Shown: positions 25,037 to 33,771, counted from the first letter of the stretch. The stretch is DNA of 64,000 nt from Dethiobacter alkaliphilus (GCA_016841605.1 JAENYV010000014.1:1-64000), one strand, 5' to 3'. Numbers and translations: made by a program. Notes: a model not told the origin generated them from the sequence alone.

Positions 25037-25453
25037 ATGGATCTTAGGGGAGAAGCAAGTATCGTTGCCCAAAAGTATGGCATACCCAGAGAAATTTTTT
25101 TTGGTCTGATTGAGGCGGAATCAAGTTGGAATCCCGGGGCAAGAAACAGCATCGGGGCCACCGGTTTGACCCAGGTGATGCCGTCAACTGCCGAAAAGAT
25201 GGGCTTTAATCCGGCGGAGCTAGCGATAAATCCTCTCATACAACTTGAAGCGGGAGCGCGGTACCTTGGTGAGATGTTCGAACTTTTCCGGGACTGGGAA
25301 AAGGCCCTTGCCGCTTATAACGCCGGGCCGCATAATGTGGAAAAGTACGGCGGAATACCTCCTTTTCCAGAGACCCAGAGCTATATAAAAAAAGTGCTCA
25401 ATTATGCAAAAGAGCACGTAGAAAAACAATTTAAGTCCCCATTCCCCGATTAA
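25037..25453 (+). CDS. Lytic transglycosylase (SLT domain)
   Basis: The protein is ~138 residues and almost all SLT domain: LIEAESSWNPGARNS with the catalytic Glu, GATGLTQVMPSTAEKMGF, and LAAYNAGPHNV. It has no visible signal peptide. ATG at 25037 is preferred because the frame upstream, to a TTG at 24980, encodes low-complexity Gly/Lys/Asp sequence from a GGA-rich tract; GGAGG is only 3 bases from this ATG, so the start is uncertain. It is divergent from ywmB. Small SLT proteins of this kind occur near recR/dnaX in Clostridia. Confidence 0.85.
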   Translation: MDLRGEASIVAQKYGIPREIFFGLIEAESSWNPGARNSIGATGLTQVMPSTAEKMGFNPAELAINPLIQLEAGARYLGEMFELFRDWEKALAAYNAGPHNVEKYGGIPPFPETQSYIKKVLNYAKEHVEKQFKSPFPD

Positions 25454-25466
25454 AACTTAAAAAAAG

Positions 25467-26066
25467 CTAGAGAATCTCTCTTCTAGCCTCCAGGGCACGG
25501 GACATGGTCAATTCGTCGGCATATTCCAGATCTCCTCCGACAGGCAAACCAAACCCGATACGCATTACCTTCACCCCGAGGGGCCTTGCAGATTCTGCAA
25601 TGTAAAAGGCGGTTGCATCCCCTTCAACATTGGGATTGGTAGCGATAATCACTTCTTTTATCTTCTCCTGCCGGATCTGCTGCAAAAGGGTAGAAATTTT
25701 CAATTCTTCGGGGCCGATCCCCTCCAGGGGGGAAAGAGCTCCGTGAAGGACAAAATAATAGCCGTTGAACTGCCCTGTTTTCTCGATTACGTAGATGTCC
25801 CGTGCTTCCTGAACAACACAGAGCAGTCCGGCGTCCCGCCGGGGATCACGGCAGATAGAACAAAGTTCCTGCTCTGTCAGGTTGAAGCAGCGGGAACATT
25901 GCCGGACTTTTTTTTTGGCCTCAACAAGAGCGCGGGCAATATCCTCCACTTCCTCTTTTCTCATGGAGAGGATAAAAAAAGCCAGGCGCTGTGCGGTTTT
26001 CGGGCCGATACCGGGCAGACGGCGAAAGGCTTCGATCAGCCTTGTAATGGATGGCGAAAAAATCAT
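25467..26066 (-). CDS. recR: Recombination mediator RecR
   Basis: The 199-residue protein has the helix-hairpin-helix (RLPGIGPKTAQRLAF), the Cys4 zinc finger (CSRCFNLTEQELCSICRD) and the Toprim segment (VVQEARDIYVIEKTG, ATNPNVEGDATAFYIAE). It loads RecA in gap repair with RecO/RecF. ATG at 26066 has AAAGGAGG 8 bases upstream, and gives the standard length; an upstream start would add ten non-conserved residues. Last gene of the dnaX-ybaB-recR operon. Confidence 0.96.
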   Translation of the reverse strand: MIFSPSITRLIEAFRRLPGIGPKTAQRLAFFILSMRKEEVEDIARALVEAKKKVRQCSRCFNLTEQELCSICRDPRRDAGLLCVVQEARDIYVIEKTGQFNGYYFVLHGALSPLEGIGPEELKISTLLQQIRQEKIKEVIIATNPNVEGDATAFYIAESARPLGVKVMRIGFGLPVGGDLEYADELTMSRALEARREIL

Positions 26067-26150
26067 GGGAACTACCTCCTTTGCAGAAAGCAAAATCGGA
26101 ATAAACGGCGGCTCAAAAATTCTCCATTCCGGCTTCCTAATATTTAAGCT

Positions 26151-26474
26151 TTAAAGCATATTAGGAGGCAAGCCCATGCCGCCGGTTATTTTTTCCATCT
26201 CCCTGGCCATCATTTTATCCGCTTCACGGATGGCTTCATTGACCGCGGTAATAACCAGGTCCTGAATCATTTCCACATCCATGTTTTCTTCCTTGAAGAT
26301 CTCTGGATCAATGTGCAGTTCAACCAGTTCCTTGGCCCCGCTGACGACGGCTCTGACTGCCCCCCCCCCGCTGGCGGCTTCCACAGTCCGCCGGCCAAGC
26401 TCTTCCTGAAGTTTCAAAATTTGTGCCTGGGCTTTCTGCACTTGTTTAAGCATCTTTCCCATTTTTCCGTTCAT
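26151..26474 (-). CDS. ybaB: YbaB/EbfC nucleoid-associated protein
   Basis: The 107-residue protein has the YbaB/EbfC fold: coiled N-terminal helix (MLKQVQKAQAQILKLQEELG), central strands (GGGAVRAVVSGAKELVELHI) and C-terminal helix with a Met/Gly tail. It binds DNA as a dimer. It lies between dnaX and recR, as in most bacteria. AAAGGAG precedes the ATG. A run of nine C (plus strand) near 26362 encodes its glycines. Confidence 0.93.
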   Translation of the reverse strand: MNGKMGKMLKQVQKAQAQILKLQEELGRRTVEAASGGGAVRAVVSGAKELVELHIDPEIFKEENMDVEMIQDLVITAVNEAIREADKMMAREMEKITGGMGLPPNML

Positions 26475-26497
26475 TTTTTCCGACTCCTTTCGCGGTT

Positions 26498-28333
26498 TTA
26501 TGTATTAATAAGACGCCCTTTAAAAAGGTCCAGTACCTGCTGTAGAAACGGATCTCTCTCCTGGCGTGCGGAGGATTCCCCGTCGCGTATTTTCCCGCCT
26601 TTTCCTCTCTTGGATAGTCCGTCTTCCATGGAAGAAACTGCCGTTTTGCGGGGATGCGCCGTGCCGGAGGGGTCCGGTGCCGAAGGAGGGGTTATACCCG
26701 GCGATTTTCCCGGGAGCAATGACGATAGCCCACCCGTGGAAAACTCCGGGGGCTCCTCGGGCGGAGGCTCCGGAGGAGGCGGTTCATCAGAGAAAAAGGG
26801 CTGTTCATTATTCTTCTTGTTCAGCAGTCCCTTCCAGGTAAAAGCCGTTTTTTCCTCCTGTTTACTCTCTTTAATGCTCTCTTTTTTGCTCTCCTTTTTA
26901 AAATTTTTACGCTCCGGTTCACGAGAATCCCTGCTCTTCGGCTTTTCTTCCGGCTTTTCTTCCGGCTTTTCTTCCGACTTTTCTTCCGGCGTTGCTTCCT
27001 CGTTATTTTTTTGGTCAGACGGCGGCGGAAGCTCCCAAGGGGGATTATCTTCAGGATCTTTGTGATCTTTGTGATCTTTGGGCGGAACCTTTTCGGCTGC
27101 AGGATAATGCTCTTTTTCATCCGTCTCTTCTACCAGGGTAAGACCCACCGTCCGCAATTTTTCTTCCAACTCCTCAAGGCGGCGGAAAAGATTCTCCGGG
27201 GAAAGGTATTGCCGAAAGCGGTTAGCCCTGACAAGACGCAGGAAAGCCAGTTCCAGGAGAAACTGGGGCTGAGAAGCTCCTTTCATTTGAAAGGTCAACT
27301 GCTGCAGGATTTCCAGCATTTCAAGAATTATCGGATGGTCAAAGGTTCGTCTCTGCTCCAGGAGATACTGTTTAAAGCCGGGGACATCTGCCAAGAAGTG
27401 CTCCCCGTTCTCACTCGACTGAAGCATGAGCAACTTGCGCAAATAGAGAATAAGCTCCCGCAAGAAGCGATGCAGATCACTGCCCCGGTAAACGAGTTCA
27501 TTTAAGACGGCCAGTCCGTCGCCGATATTCTCTGCGGCAACGGAGCAGAGCAGCCGATAGATTATCTCAGGATGGGCAAGTCCCAGGATTTCCAGGGCTT
27601 CCTCGTAAACAACCTGCTCTCCGCCGTAAGCCCGGCACTGCTCCAGCAGTCCCAGAGCGTCCCGCGCCGAGCCTTCCGCCAGGCGGGCCAGCAAAATGCA
27701 GGTCTCTTCATCAATAGAAAAATTCATATCACGAGAAATTTTCGCCAGGTGGTCGGCAAGGGGACCTGCCTCAATCAGATGAAATTCAAAACGCTGGCAT
27801 CGGGAAACTACAGTAAGGGGAAGCTTATGCACCTCGGTAGTGGCCAGGATAAAGACCACCCCGGGAGGCGGTTCCTCCAGAGTCTTGAGGAGAGCATTAA
27901 ATGCTTCGTTGGTAAGCATATGTACTTCATCTATAATATAAACCTTATAGCGGCTCGAGGCCGCAGCATAACGAATTTTTTCACGCAGGTCCCGGATTTC
28001 GTCGATCCCGCGGTTGGAGGCAGCGTCGATCTCAATAACGTCCAGGCTGCGTCCTTCGGTAATCTCCAGGCAAGAGCGGCAATCATTGCAAGGTTCTTCC
28101 GTAACTCCTTCCAGGCAGTTGAGAGCTTTGGCCAACAATTTTGCCATAGTTGTCTTTCCCGTTCCTCTCAGTCCGCAAAAGAGATAGGCATGTGCTATCC
28201 TGGAAGTGGAAAGAGCATTCTGCAGGGTGCGGGTAACGTGGTCCTGACCCACAACCTGGGAAAAAAGCTGGGGACGCCAGCGCCGATAAAGGGCCGTATA
28301 AGGGGCATTGGTTTTCGGTTTTAAGGAAGACAT
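26498..28333 (-). CDS. dnaX: DNA polymerase III subunit gamma/tau
   Basis: The ~611-residue protein has the clamp-loader AAA+ core: Walker A GLRGTGKTT near residue 55, Cys4 zinc site (CLEG...CNDCRSC), DEVHMLTNEAFNALLKTLEE and the SRC arginine finger. After ~390 the sequence turns into a charged, Pro/Glu/Lys-rich linker with EEKPEEKPEEK repeats and a Pro-rich C-terminus. ATG at 28333 is preferred over the TTG before it; GAGGTGA lies upstream. I saw no A-AAA-AAG-type slippery heptamer in the correct frame, so a programmed short form is not supported. First gene of dnaX-ybaB-recR. Confidence 0.96.
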   Translation of the reverse strand: MSSLKPKTNAPYTALYRRWRPQLFSQVVGQDHVTRTLQNALSTSRIAHAYLFCGLRGTGKTTMAKLLAKALNCLEGVTEEPCNDCRSCLEITEGRSLDVIEIDAASNRGIDEIRDLREKIRYAAASSRYKVYIIDEVHMLTNEAFNALLKTLEEPPPGVVFILATTEVHKLPLTVVSRCQRFEFHLIEAGPLADHLAKISRDMNFSIDEETCILLARLAEGSARDALGLLEQCRAYGGEQVVYEEALEILGLAHPEIIYRLLCSVAAENIGDGLAVLNELVYRGSDLHRFLRELILYLRKLLMLQSSENGEHFLADVPGFKQYLLEQRRTFDHPIILEMLEILQQLTFQMKGASQPQFLLELAFLRLVRANRFRQYLSPENLFRRLEELEEKLRTVGLTLVEETDEKEHYPAAEKVPPKDHKDHKDPEDNPPWELPPPSDQKNNEEATPEEKSEEKPEEKPEEKPKSRDSREPERKNFKKESKKESIKESKQEEKTAFTWKGLLNKKNNEQPFFSDEPPPPEPPPEEPPEFSTGGLSSLLPGKSPGITPPSAPDPSGTAHPRKTAVSSMEDGLSKRGKGGKIRDGESSARQERDPFLQQVLDLFKGRLINT

Positions 28334-28447
28334 CAATCCGTCACCTCGTCCGTCCGAAGATTGTTTTTATCCTTATTTTTCCCGACTTTCCGGTATTAAT
28401 TTCGCTACAAAAAAGTAGTTTTCCTGCATATTTTATAAAAGCCGAAA

Positions 28448-28491
28448 ATGAGAAAGGTGGAAGAAGCCGTATAATTGCTTTTCTTCCACCT
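28448..28491 (-). terminator. Terminator of the SRP RNA gene
   Basis: A perfect 11-bp stem (28455-28465 with 28481-28491) is followed on the minus strand by TTTCTCATTTT. It begins 13 bases after the SRP RNA 3' end and lies between it and dnaX. Confidence 0.8.
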
Positions 28492-28503
28492 GATAAAATT
28501 AAA

Positions 28504-28774
28504 GGCCGTGCACCTGTCTTTGACCTTACTCCCCAGGCGAAACCCGGGCAGTTTGCTCGACTCCAGCACCCCCGTGGCACCCGCAAGGATCCACTTACCG
28601 CTGCTTCCTTCCGGACCTGACGGGGTTCATGGGCTCACGCTGCACAGGACCAGAGTTTCTTCACCACTTACCAGGGGCAGACCCTGCAAAGTAAAGGCCG
28701 GGGACAGGAATTAAACCCTGCTTTAGCGGGTTGCAGGTCCAGGGCACCGCTACCTCCCCGTCTAGCACGGCCAA
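28504..28774 (-). ncRNA. ffs: Signal recognition particle RNA, large bacterial type
   Basis: The minus strand carries the SRP domain-IV core (TCAGGTCCGGAAGGAAGCAG near 28600-28625) and, ~150 bases earlier, the Alu-domain motifs GGGGAGGTAGCGGTGCCCTG and AACCCGCTAAAGCAGGG. The ends GGCCGTGC and GTGCACGGCC pair. About 270 bases long, it is the Bacillus-type 6S-like SRP RNA with an Alu domain rather than 4.5S. Position upstream of dnaX matches Bacillus subtilis scr. End positions are accurate to a few bases. Confidence 0.95.
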
Positions 28775-28789
28775 ACTTTTTGACAAAAA

Positions 28790-28885
28790 TGGCGGAGAGA
28801 GAGGGATTCGAACCCTCGAGACGGAGTTTTGCCCCGTCTACTCGCTTTCCAGGCGAGCGCCTTCGTCCAACTCAGCCATCTCTCC
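28790..28885 (-). tRNA. tRNA-Ser (anticodon GGA)
   Basis: The minus strand folds into a class II tRNA: acceptor GGAGAGA with TCTCTCC, D-arm, anticodon loop CTGGAAA between GCTCGC/GCGAGT, a long variable arm (ACGGGG...CTCCGT), T-loop GGTTCGAATCC and an encoded CCA (28790-28792). Anticodon GGA reads UCC/UCU. It is just upstream of the SRP RNA gene. Confidence 0.97.
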
Positions 28886-29025
28886 GCAGAACTACTCAAT
28901 TAAACAATCTTCAATTTATTTTCCATTGCCTCTCTCTTATTATAACACATTTCTTTTTAAATGTCACGTGTTCAAAAACCGGAAGTCGAAAGTCAGAAGA
29001 CGGGAGCGGAATTAATTGAAAAATT

Positions 29026-29631
29026 TTATTCCCTTTTGAGGTATCCTTTCTCCACAGCCTTTTCCAGTATCTCCTGAGTATAGTCCCAGAGTTGAGGAGC
29101 GCCTTCCCACATGGAGCTGTTCCGCTCCAAAACCTGTTCCAGCGTCACCCCGTGCCTTTTCCACGACCGCCCCTCTGTATGGTAGTTGAGCAGCACAGGT
29201 TGGAGGCGGTCCAGTGCTGCTGCGAAAAGAGCTTCGGGAGTGCGTCGCTCTTCAAATTCATCCCAGAGTGAACGAAATTCACCGGCCTGGTCGGAGGGAA
29301 GCAAGCTAAAAAGCCTCTCCGCGGCCTTCTTTTCCCGCTGAAGTTTATCTCTGGCGGCCTCTTTATCGTAACAATAAGTATCGCCGGCATCGATCTCCAC
29401 TAAGTCATGAACCAGGACCATTTTAAGGACGTGCAAAAGGTTGAACTCCGCTTCATTTGTTCGGGCGTATTCGGCAAGGAGAATACTCATAAGAGCGAGA
29501 TGCCAGGAATGCTCTGCATCATTCTCCATCCTCTCCCCACCCATAATAAAACTCTGACGATAAACCTTTTTTAACTTATCTATTTCAAGGATAAACTCAA
29601 TTTGTTGATCCAGCCTATTCGTTTCACTCAT
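29026..29631 (-). CDS. HD-domain 5'-nucleotidase (YfbR-like)
   Basis: The ~201-residue protein has HD-superfamily metal ligands: NDAEHSWHLALMS, LVHDLVEIDAGDTY and later FAAALDRLQPVL. YfbR-type enzymes remove phosphate from deoxynucleoside monophosphates. The frame is open to 29736, but that extension (residues MSARVKRLAYTKAKG...) is encoded by a dispersed repeat, so ATG at 29631, or the ATG at 29649, is a better start. It follows the helicase gene on the same strand. Confidence 0.82.
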   Translation of the reverse strand: MSETNRLDQQIEFILEIDKLKKVYRQSFIMGGERMENDAEHSWHLALMSILLAEYARTNEAEFNLLHVLKMVLVHDLVEIDAGDTYCYDKEAARDKLQREKKAAERLFSLLPSDQAGEFRSLWDEFEERRTPEALFAAALDRLQPVLLNYHTEGRSWKRHGVTLEQVLERNSSMWEGAPQLWDYTQEILEKAVEKGYLKRE

Positions 29632-29684
29632 TACAAATCCACTTCCCATTTCATTGTTCCTAATCGGACTTTCCCCACAACTTA

Positions 29685-29762
29685 GCAAATTTCCCTTAGC
29701 TTTCGTATATGCTAGGCGCTTCACCCGAGCGCTCACTGCTAGTAATGTTTCTTTTTGCTCTG
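29685..29762 (-). repeat. Dispersed repeat (copy E), overlapping the helicase stop codon
   Basis: It contains TTCACCCGAGCGC and TTAGCTTTCGTATATGC, shared with copies at 31686, 39964 and 43472. Its outer end (minus strand GAGCAAAAAGAAACATTACT) resembles the terminal repeat and overlaps the last codons and stop of the helicase. Confidence 0.6.
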
Positions 29763-31178
29763 AGTATGCCTTTTATGAAAAGATCCGGAATTTTTATAAC
29801 TTTGACGTTCGTAGTGCGGGGCCGGCCTTCTGCCCCGTTCCGGCCTAGGCTTTTTCTGCATAAGAGGAGCTTCTTCGGTTAACCTTACCGGATCAGTATT
29901 CGGTTCTTTTGTCAGCAGTTTTAAGGCTGCGGAAAGGAGAGAAACAGAATCGTTTTCCTTAAGCAAGCCCATGGCAATTTCTTTATAGGCACCGGTATCT
30001 TCCACTTCCATAGCCTGTATTAGTTTCTCGATGGTTAATCGTTGTTGACCTTCGATAGCTTCATTAAAAGTCGGGTTTGGTTTACGTTCTATTCTCCTTT
30101 TGGTGGTTCGTTCAATCAGTCTCAGGTGGCCAATTTCACGGGGTGTAATAAAAGTAATGGCCAAACCCGGCTTACCTAACCGCCCCGTGCGGCCAATCCG
30201 GTGAACATAGCTCTCCGGGTCCTGCGGAATATCAAAATTATAGATATGTGTAATGCCGCTGATATCCAATCCCCGGGCCGCAACATCCGTGGCGACCAAT
30301 ATTTCCGTAGCTCCGGACCGGAAATTGCGCATAACACTATCCCGCCTGGACTGCGTAAGGTCGCCGTGTATCCCTTCGGCTGAGTAGCCGCGCTTATTGA
30401 GTGCCTCAAAAAGTTCATCGACGCGTCTCTTTGTTCGGCCAAAAACAATGGCCGAATCGGGGGATTGGATATCAAGAAGCCGGCAAAGCACATCAAATTT
30501 GTGCCTTTCCTGGACTTCATAATAATGTTGTTCAGTATTGGGAACAGTTACTTCTTTAGATTTTATACCGATAAATTCAGGGTTTCTCATAAACCGCCGG
30601 GCAAGGTCCTGAATAGGTTTCGGCATTGTTGCGGAAAAAAGCATGGTCTGCCGATTGCCGGGAATTTCGGCGAGAATTGTTTCAATATCATCCACAAAGC
30701 CCATATTCAGCATTTCGTCCGCTTCGTCAAGAACGACGAAACCAACTTTTTGCAGCCGGATAGTCCTCCTTCTCATATGGTCCATCAGTCGTCCCGGAGT
30801 TCCAACTATAATTTTAGGCCTGTTTTTAAGGGACCTGATCTGCCGATTTATATCCTGTCCGCCGTAAATCGGCAGGGCACGAACTCCTTTAAACTGTCCG
30901 ATTCTATTAAGTTCTTCGGCGACCTGAACGGCCAATTCCCTGGTGGGTGTAATAACCAGCCCCTGAATATTCTCATCATTAATTTCCACTTTTTCTACCA
31001 GGGGGATCCCGAAAGCCGTAGTTTTACCGGTTCCGGTTTGAGCCTGCCCGATAAGATCCCGGCCGGCCAAAGCTACGGGAATAGCCATTTGCTGGATGGG
31101 TGTCATTTCTTCAAAACCCATATTCACAGTAGCTTTAATGACCAGGGGACAAAGCCCTACTTCTTGAAATGTTGCCAT
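29739..31178 (-). CDS. DEAD-box RNA helicase (CshA-like)
   Basis: The 479-residue protein has the full helicase core: Q motif ([14 protein letters not shown]), Walker [36 protein letters not shown], and [13 protein letters not shown]. After ~370 comes a short dimerisation-like region and a basic Arg/Lys/His-rich tail, as in CshA/DeaD proteins that remodel structured RNA and ribosome precursors. It follows a cold-shock protein gene, separated by a terminator, suggesting a cold-response pair. The last residues, QSKKKHY, and the stop lie in a dispersed repeat. Confidence 0.9.
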   Translation of the reverse strand: MATFQEVGLCPLVIKATVNMGFEEMTPIQQMAIPVALAGRDLIGQAQTGTGKTTAFGIPLVEKVEINDENIQGLVITPTRELAVQVAEELNRIGQFKGVRALPIYGGQDINRQIRSLKNRPKIIVGTPGRLMDHMRRRTIRLQKVGFVVLDEADEMLNMGFVDDIETILAEIPGNRQTMLFSATMPKPIQDLARRFMRNPEFIGIKSKEVTVPNTEQHYYEVQERHKFDVLCRLLDIQSPDSAIVFGRTKRRVDELFEALNKRGYSAEGIHGDLTQSRRDSVMRNFRSGATEILVATDVAARGLDISGITHIYNFDIPQDPESYVHRIGRTGRLGKPGLAITFITPREIGHLRLIERTTKRRIERKPNPTFNEAIEGQQRLTIEKLIQAMEVEDTGAYKEIAMGLLKENDSVSLLSAALKLLTKEPNTDPVRLTEEAPLMQKKPRPERGRRPAPHYERQSYKNSGSFHKRHTQSKKKHY

Positions 31179-31211
31179 TTACGTAAATTCCTCTCTCATA
31201 TTTGGTTTGGA

Positions 31212-31253
31212 TTTAAAAAATAACAAGGCATTCCCGTAAGCCGGAAATGCCTT
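31212..31253 (-). terminator. Terminator between csp and the helicase gene
   Basis: AAGGCATTCCCG and CCGGAAATGCCTT (31225-31253) pair with one mismatch, and the minus strand continues TTATTTTTT. It follows the csp stop codon by ~25 bases. Confidence 0.8.
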
Positions 31254-31277
31254 TGCTTCATGCTATGTTATCCTGCC

Positions 31278-31475
31278 TTACAGACGAATAACGTTTGCAG
31301 CTTGCAGACCACGGTTACCTTCTACAACTTCAAACTCAACGTTTTGTCCTTCTTCTAATGTCTTGAATCCTTCACCCTGAATAGCAGAAAAATGGACAAA
31401 AACATCTCCGCCTCCGTCACTCTCGATAAAACCGTAACCCTTTTCTGCACTAAACCATTTTACTTTGCCTGTCAA
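31278..31475 (-). CDS. cspC: Cold-shock protein (CspA family)
   Basis: The 65-residue protein has RNP1 (KGYGFIES) and RNP2 (VFVHFSAI), the nucleic-acid-binding motifs of the cold-shock OB fold, and a [10 protein letters not shown] start typical of the family. It acts as an RNA chaperone. The start is TTG with AAGGAGG 9 bases upstream. The leader upstream contains a perfect complement of that binding site. The number or letter within the csp family cannot be fixed from sequence. Confidence 0.95.
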   Translation of the reverse strand: MTGKVKWFSAEKGYGFIESDGGGDVFVHFSAIQGEGFKTLEEGQNVEFEVVEGNRGLQAANVIRL

Positions 31476-31482
31476 CTGTTTT

Positions 31483-31565
31483 AGCCTCCTTGAGGTTTTT
31501 CTTGTGGGGCAAAAAGCGGAATAACATCAAACATCTTTTTAAGCGGATCAGACCAAAAGGAGGCT
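31483..31565 (-). promoter_or_regulatory. csp leader with anti-Shine-Dalgarno sequence
   Basis: The minus strand has AGCCTCCTT at 31565-31557 and its perfect 9-base complement AAGGAGGCT at 31491-31483, which is the ribosome binding site of csp. The ~65 bases between could form a loop or a competing helix. Inference: temperature-dependent opening of this pair controls csp translation. Confidence 0.6.
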
Positions 31566-31610
31566 TAAAGATCGTTTTTAGTTCTTCTCATCTTTTCAAC
31601 ACCATTAATA

Positions 31611-31639
31611 ACATTACCATAACTAAAAGAATAATGCAA
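31611..31639 (-). promoter_or_regulatory. Possible promoter of csp
   Basis: TTGCAT (31639-31634) and TAATGT (31616-31611) are 17 bases apart on the minus strand. The -35 is good and the -10 poor. It would give a leader of ~130 bases, the length usual for cold-shock genes. Confidence 0.45.
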
Positions 31640-31685
31640 GCAATCTGCGGGAAATGCCGGTAACTCGAACCATTCCCTCAGCTTC

Positions 31686-31737
31686 GCAAATTTCCTCTTA
31701 GCTTTCATATAAGCCAGGCGCCCGCTCGAACCCTCCC
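31686..31737 (-). repeat. Dispersed repeat (copy F)
   Basis: The blocks GCAAATTTCCTCTTAGCTTT and CATATAAGCCAGGCGC closely match copy E at 29685, in the same order, and continue into a GCTCG motif as in copy G. The end is 16 bases past the stop codon of the YheC/D gene. Confidence 0.6.
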
Positions 31738-31752
31738 CAATGGCACCGTATT

Positions 31753-33174
31753 TTAAACTTGAAATTGGCCGGTGATATCAGGAAAGCCGATCATTGAACG
31801 ATAAGTCTTTAAATGAAGAAGGTGTCGGCAACAACCCAGTAAATGCAGGGCCAGGTTTTCTTCAATCTTTTTCTTGTCCATACCCGCAGCCAAAAAGTTG
31901 GGTTTTGGGTTAACTTCTATCATCCAGATTTTATTATTTACATCAACAGCAAAATCAAAACCCATTTCCCCAAACTCCCGGTTATGAATATTTTCTATTG
32001 CCCGCGCTATCTTTATGGTTATCTCTTCCATTTCGTCCAAAATTGTTTGTGCTTCAGCACCACTGAACATTTTCCGAAGAAGATCCTCTGTCGCTGCAAA
32101 ATAGCCTCCCCACAGATTTCCTGTCACAACGCCAAAGACAGCTCCCAGTTTTATGGTAATATTGATAACATCCCAGTGCCCCTGCGCATTTTTAAAGATA
32201 TGTACTCTGAAAATGGAAGGTCTTCCTTCGTATTGCCTAATTTTAATAGCTTGCTGAACCAGATATGGTTGCTCTCCCAGCATGGTTTTCAGCATTTCCC
32301 ATAAGCCGTTTTTCTTCAAGTAATGCGTCTTTTTCTCCATCTCAGTCTGATGGTACTGAAGTAAAAAGTCATCTTGATCTATTAAATCAATTTTATAAAC
32401 ACCAAAACCTCGAGAAGAAGCGGTGGGTTTCAAATAAACTGATTTATATTTTTCCAGAAGATAAAAGATATTGCCTGTATTTCTGCAATCCATGGTTTCA
32501 GGAAGATATTTCCTAACAGAAGAATTCCTCTGTAAATTTTCATAATTAATGAGCTTATCATTGAGAAGTAAAAAGGGATTAACTGTTCTCCGCTTGATGG
32601 AATAATTTTTCATCAGCTCCCCGTAGAGAGGCCTTAGTTCAGAATTTAGAATACCGATCTGATTATAAATTATATCCGGCAGAGGAAAGTCCAGCATAGT
32701 CCAATCATGTCTGTAATGACGGCTTTTTCTGTAAATAAAACCGCTGATTATTTTCTTCTCAAAATTAATAAAGTCCGGTGTAAAAAAACAACAGATAATT
32801 CCAGCCTCAGAAGCTTTCTCCCCAATTATTTTAAACAGGGAGGCAATTTTCTCTTCCAGCATTGGTGCGGGCACACTAATTAAAATACCAATAAGGGGAC
32901 CAATCTTTAATTCTTTGGAGACATCATTATAATAAAAGGCCAGGGGCTGCTGAAGACCCGAAAGATTAAACTTGATGCTTAGTTCCTGCTGCAGGAAATA
33001 GCAGTTATCCTTACAGGTATTCTCCACTATTTTTACTCTATCTTTTTTACTGCCGAAAGAGAAGAATACCTCATCATCGCGGTGCAAATTGCATTTTTGA
33101 ATTATATTTGTAGAAAGATGGAGCAAACAACATCCCTTCTTTCTCACACTTATTATGTTTCTCTCCTCCATCAT
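31753..33174 (-). CDS. YheC/YheD-family ATP-grasp protein (spore coat associated)
   Basis: The ~473-residue protein has a beta-rich N-terminal third and a C-terminal ATP-grasp domain: YLKPTASSRGFGVYKI, VQQAIKIRQYEGRPSIFRVH and GEMGFDFAVDVNNKIWMIEV followed by NPKPNF, with the Mg-binding Asp, Glu and Asn. YheC/YheD proteins are linked to endospores in Bacillus; the ligase substrate is not known. ATG at 33174 is chosen; the frame is open to a TTG at 33210 without a convincing ribosome binding site. It stands alone between terminators or repeats. Confidence 0.75.
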   Translation of the reverse strand: MMEERNIISVRKKGCCLLHLSTNIIQKCNLHRDDEVFFSFGSKKDRVKIVENTCKDNCYFLQQELSIKFNLSGLQQPLAFYYNDVSKELKIGPLIGILISVPAPMLEEKIASLFKIIGEKASEAGIICCFFTPDFINFEKKIISGFIYRKSRHYRHDWTMLDFPLPDIIYNQIGILNSELRPLYGELMKNYSIKRRTVNPFLLLNDKLINYENLQRNSSVRKYLPETMDCRNTGNIFYLLEKYKSVYLKPTASSRGFGVYKIDLIDQDDFLLQYHQTEMEKKTHYLKKNGLWEMLKTMLGEQPYLVQQAIKIRQYEGRPSIFRVHIFKNAQGHWDVINITIKLGAVFGVVTGNLWGGYFAATEDLLRKMFSGAEAQTILDEMEEITIKIARAIENIHNREFGEMGFDFAVDVNNKIWMIEVNPKPNFLAAGMDKKKIEENLALHLLGCCRHLLHLKTYRSMIGFPDITGQFQV

Positions 33175-33231
33175 ACGGAACTCTTCTTGATCCGGTTCGT
33201 TACTCTTCAATTAATCCGGCTTCTCACTTCT

Positions 33232-33266
33232 AAAAAAAAGAGTTTCACCTCATACTTGTGAAACCC
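33232..33266 (-). terminator. Terminator of the cyclophilin gene
   Basis: GTTTCAC (33242-33248) and GTGAAAC (33258-33264) form a hairpin, and the minus strand continues with CTC and eight T. It is ~60 bases past the ppiB stop codon. Confidence 0.85.
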
Positions 33267-33321
33267 CTCCAAAAATATAAGTCGGTAATAAAACTGCCGA
33301 CAGGACGGAAAACTACTTCTT

Positions 33322-33771
33322 TTACCGGTTTTTAGGCTCCTGTTCTCCTTCAATATCCAGATTGAGCATCTTATCTCCCTGGCGGATTTGATCTACCACA
33401 TCAATTCCTTCGATCACCCTGCCGAAAACAGTATGTAAGCCATCCAGATGAGGCTGCGGGCTGTGACAGATAAAAAATTGACTGCCCCCCGTATCTTTTC
33501 CCCGATGGGCCATGGAAAGACTCCCCCGCAAGTGTTTATTAGGATTATTCTCTACTTCACATTTGATGGAATAACCTGGACCGCCTGTTCCGGTTCCGTT
33601 GGGACATCCGCCCTGAATGACAAAGTTGGGAATTACCCGGTGAAAAGTCAAACCGTTGTAAAAACCTTCCTTAATAAGTTTTTCAAAGTTGGCCACTGTT
33701 CCGGGAGCGTCTTTTTCAAACAGCTCCACCACCATTGTCCCCTTTTCTGTTTCAACTTTTGCTTTTTTCAA
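33322..33771 (-). CDS. ppiB: Cyclophilin-type peptidyl-prolyl isomerase
   Basis: The 149-residue protein is a single cyclophilin domain without signal peptide: [40 protein letters not shown] and [15 protein letters not shown], with the catalytic Arg and the Gln/Phe of the proline pocket. It speeds prolyl bond isomerisation in the cytoplasm. TTG start; AGGAGG lies 12 bases upstream. Confidence 0.93.
   Translation of the reverse strand: MKKAKVETEKGTMVVELFEKDAPGTVANFEKLIKEGFYNGLTFHRVIPNFVIQGGCPNGTGTGGPGYSIKCEVENNPNKHLRGSLSMAHRGKDTGGSQFFICHSPQPHLDGLHTVFGRVIEGIDVVDQIRQGDKMLNLDIEGEQEPKNR

Noticed and set aside
26880-26960. Programmed frameshift site in dnaX for a gamma subunit
   Set aside because: A-rich stretches occur, but none has the X-XXY-YYZ phase needed in the reading frame, and no stop lies just after in the shifted frame that I could confirm.
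26313-27065. A Ser/Gly/Phe-rich 250-codon frame opposite ybaB and dnaX
   Set aside because: Low-complexity FSSGFSSGF repeats arise from the complement of the EEKPEEK linker in DnaX.
27572-28324. A 250-codon plus-strand frame opposite dnaX
   Set aside because: It is the mirror of the conserved clamp-loader core; its composition follows from the DnaX codons.
28475-29019. Short plus-strand frames over the SRP RNA and tRNA
   Set aside because: The bases are fully explained by the two RNA genes on the other strand.
29632-29736. N-terminal extension of the HD nucleotidase
   Set aside because: The added residues come from a dispersed repeat, and better starts lie at 29649 and 29631.
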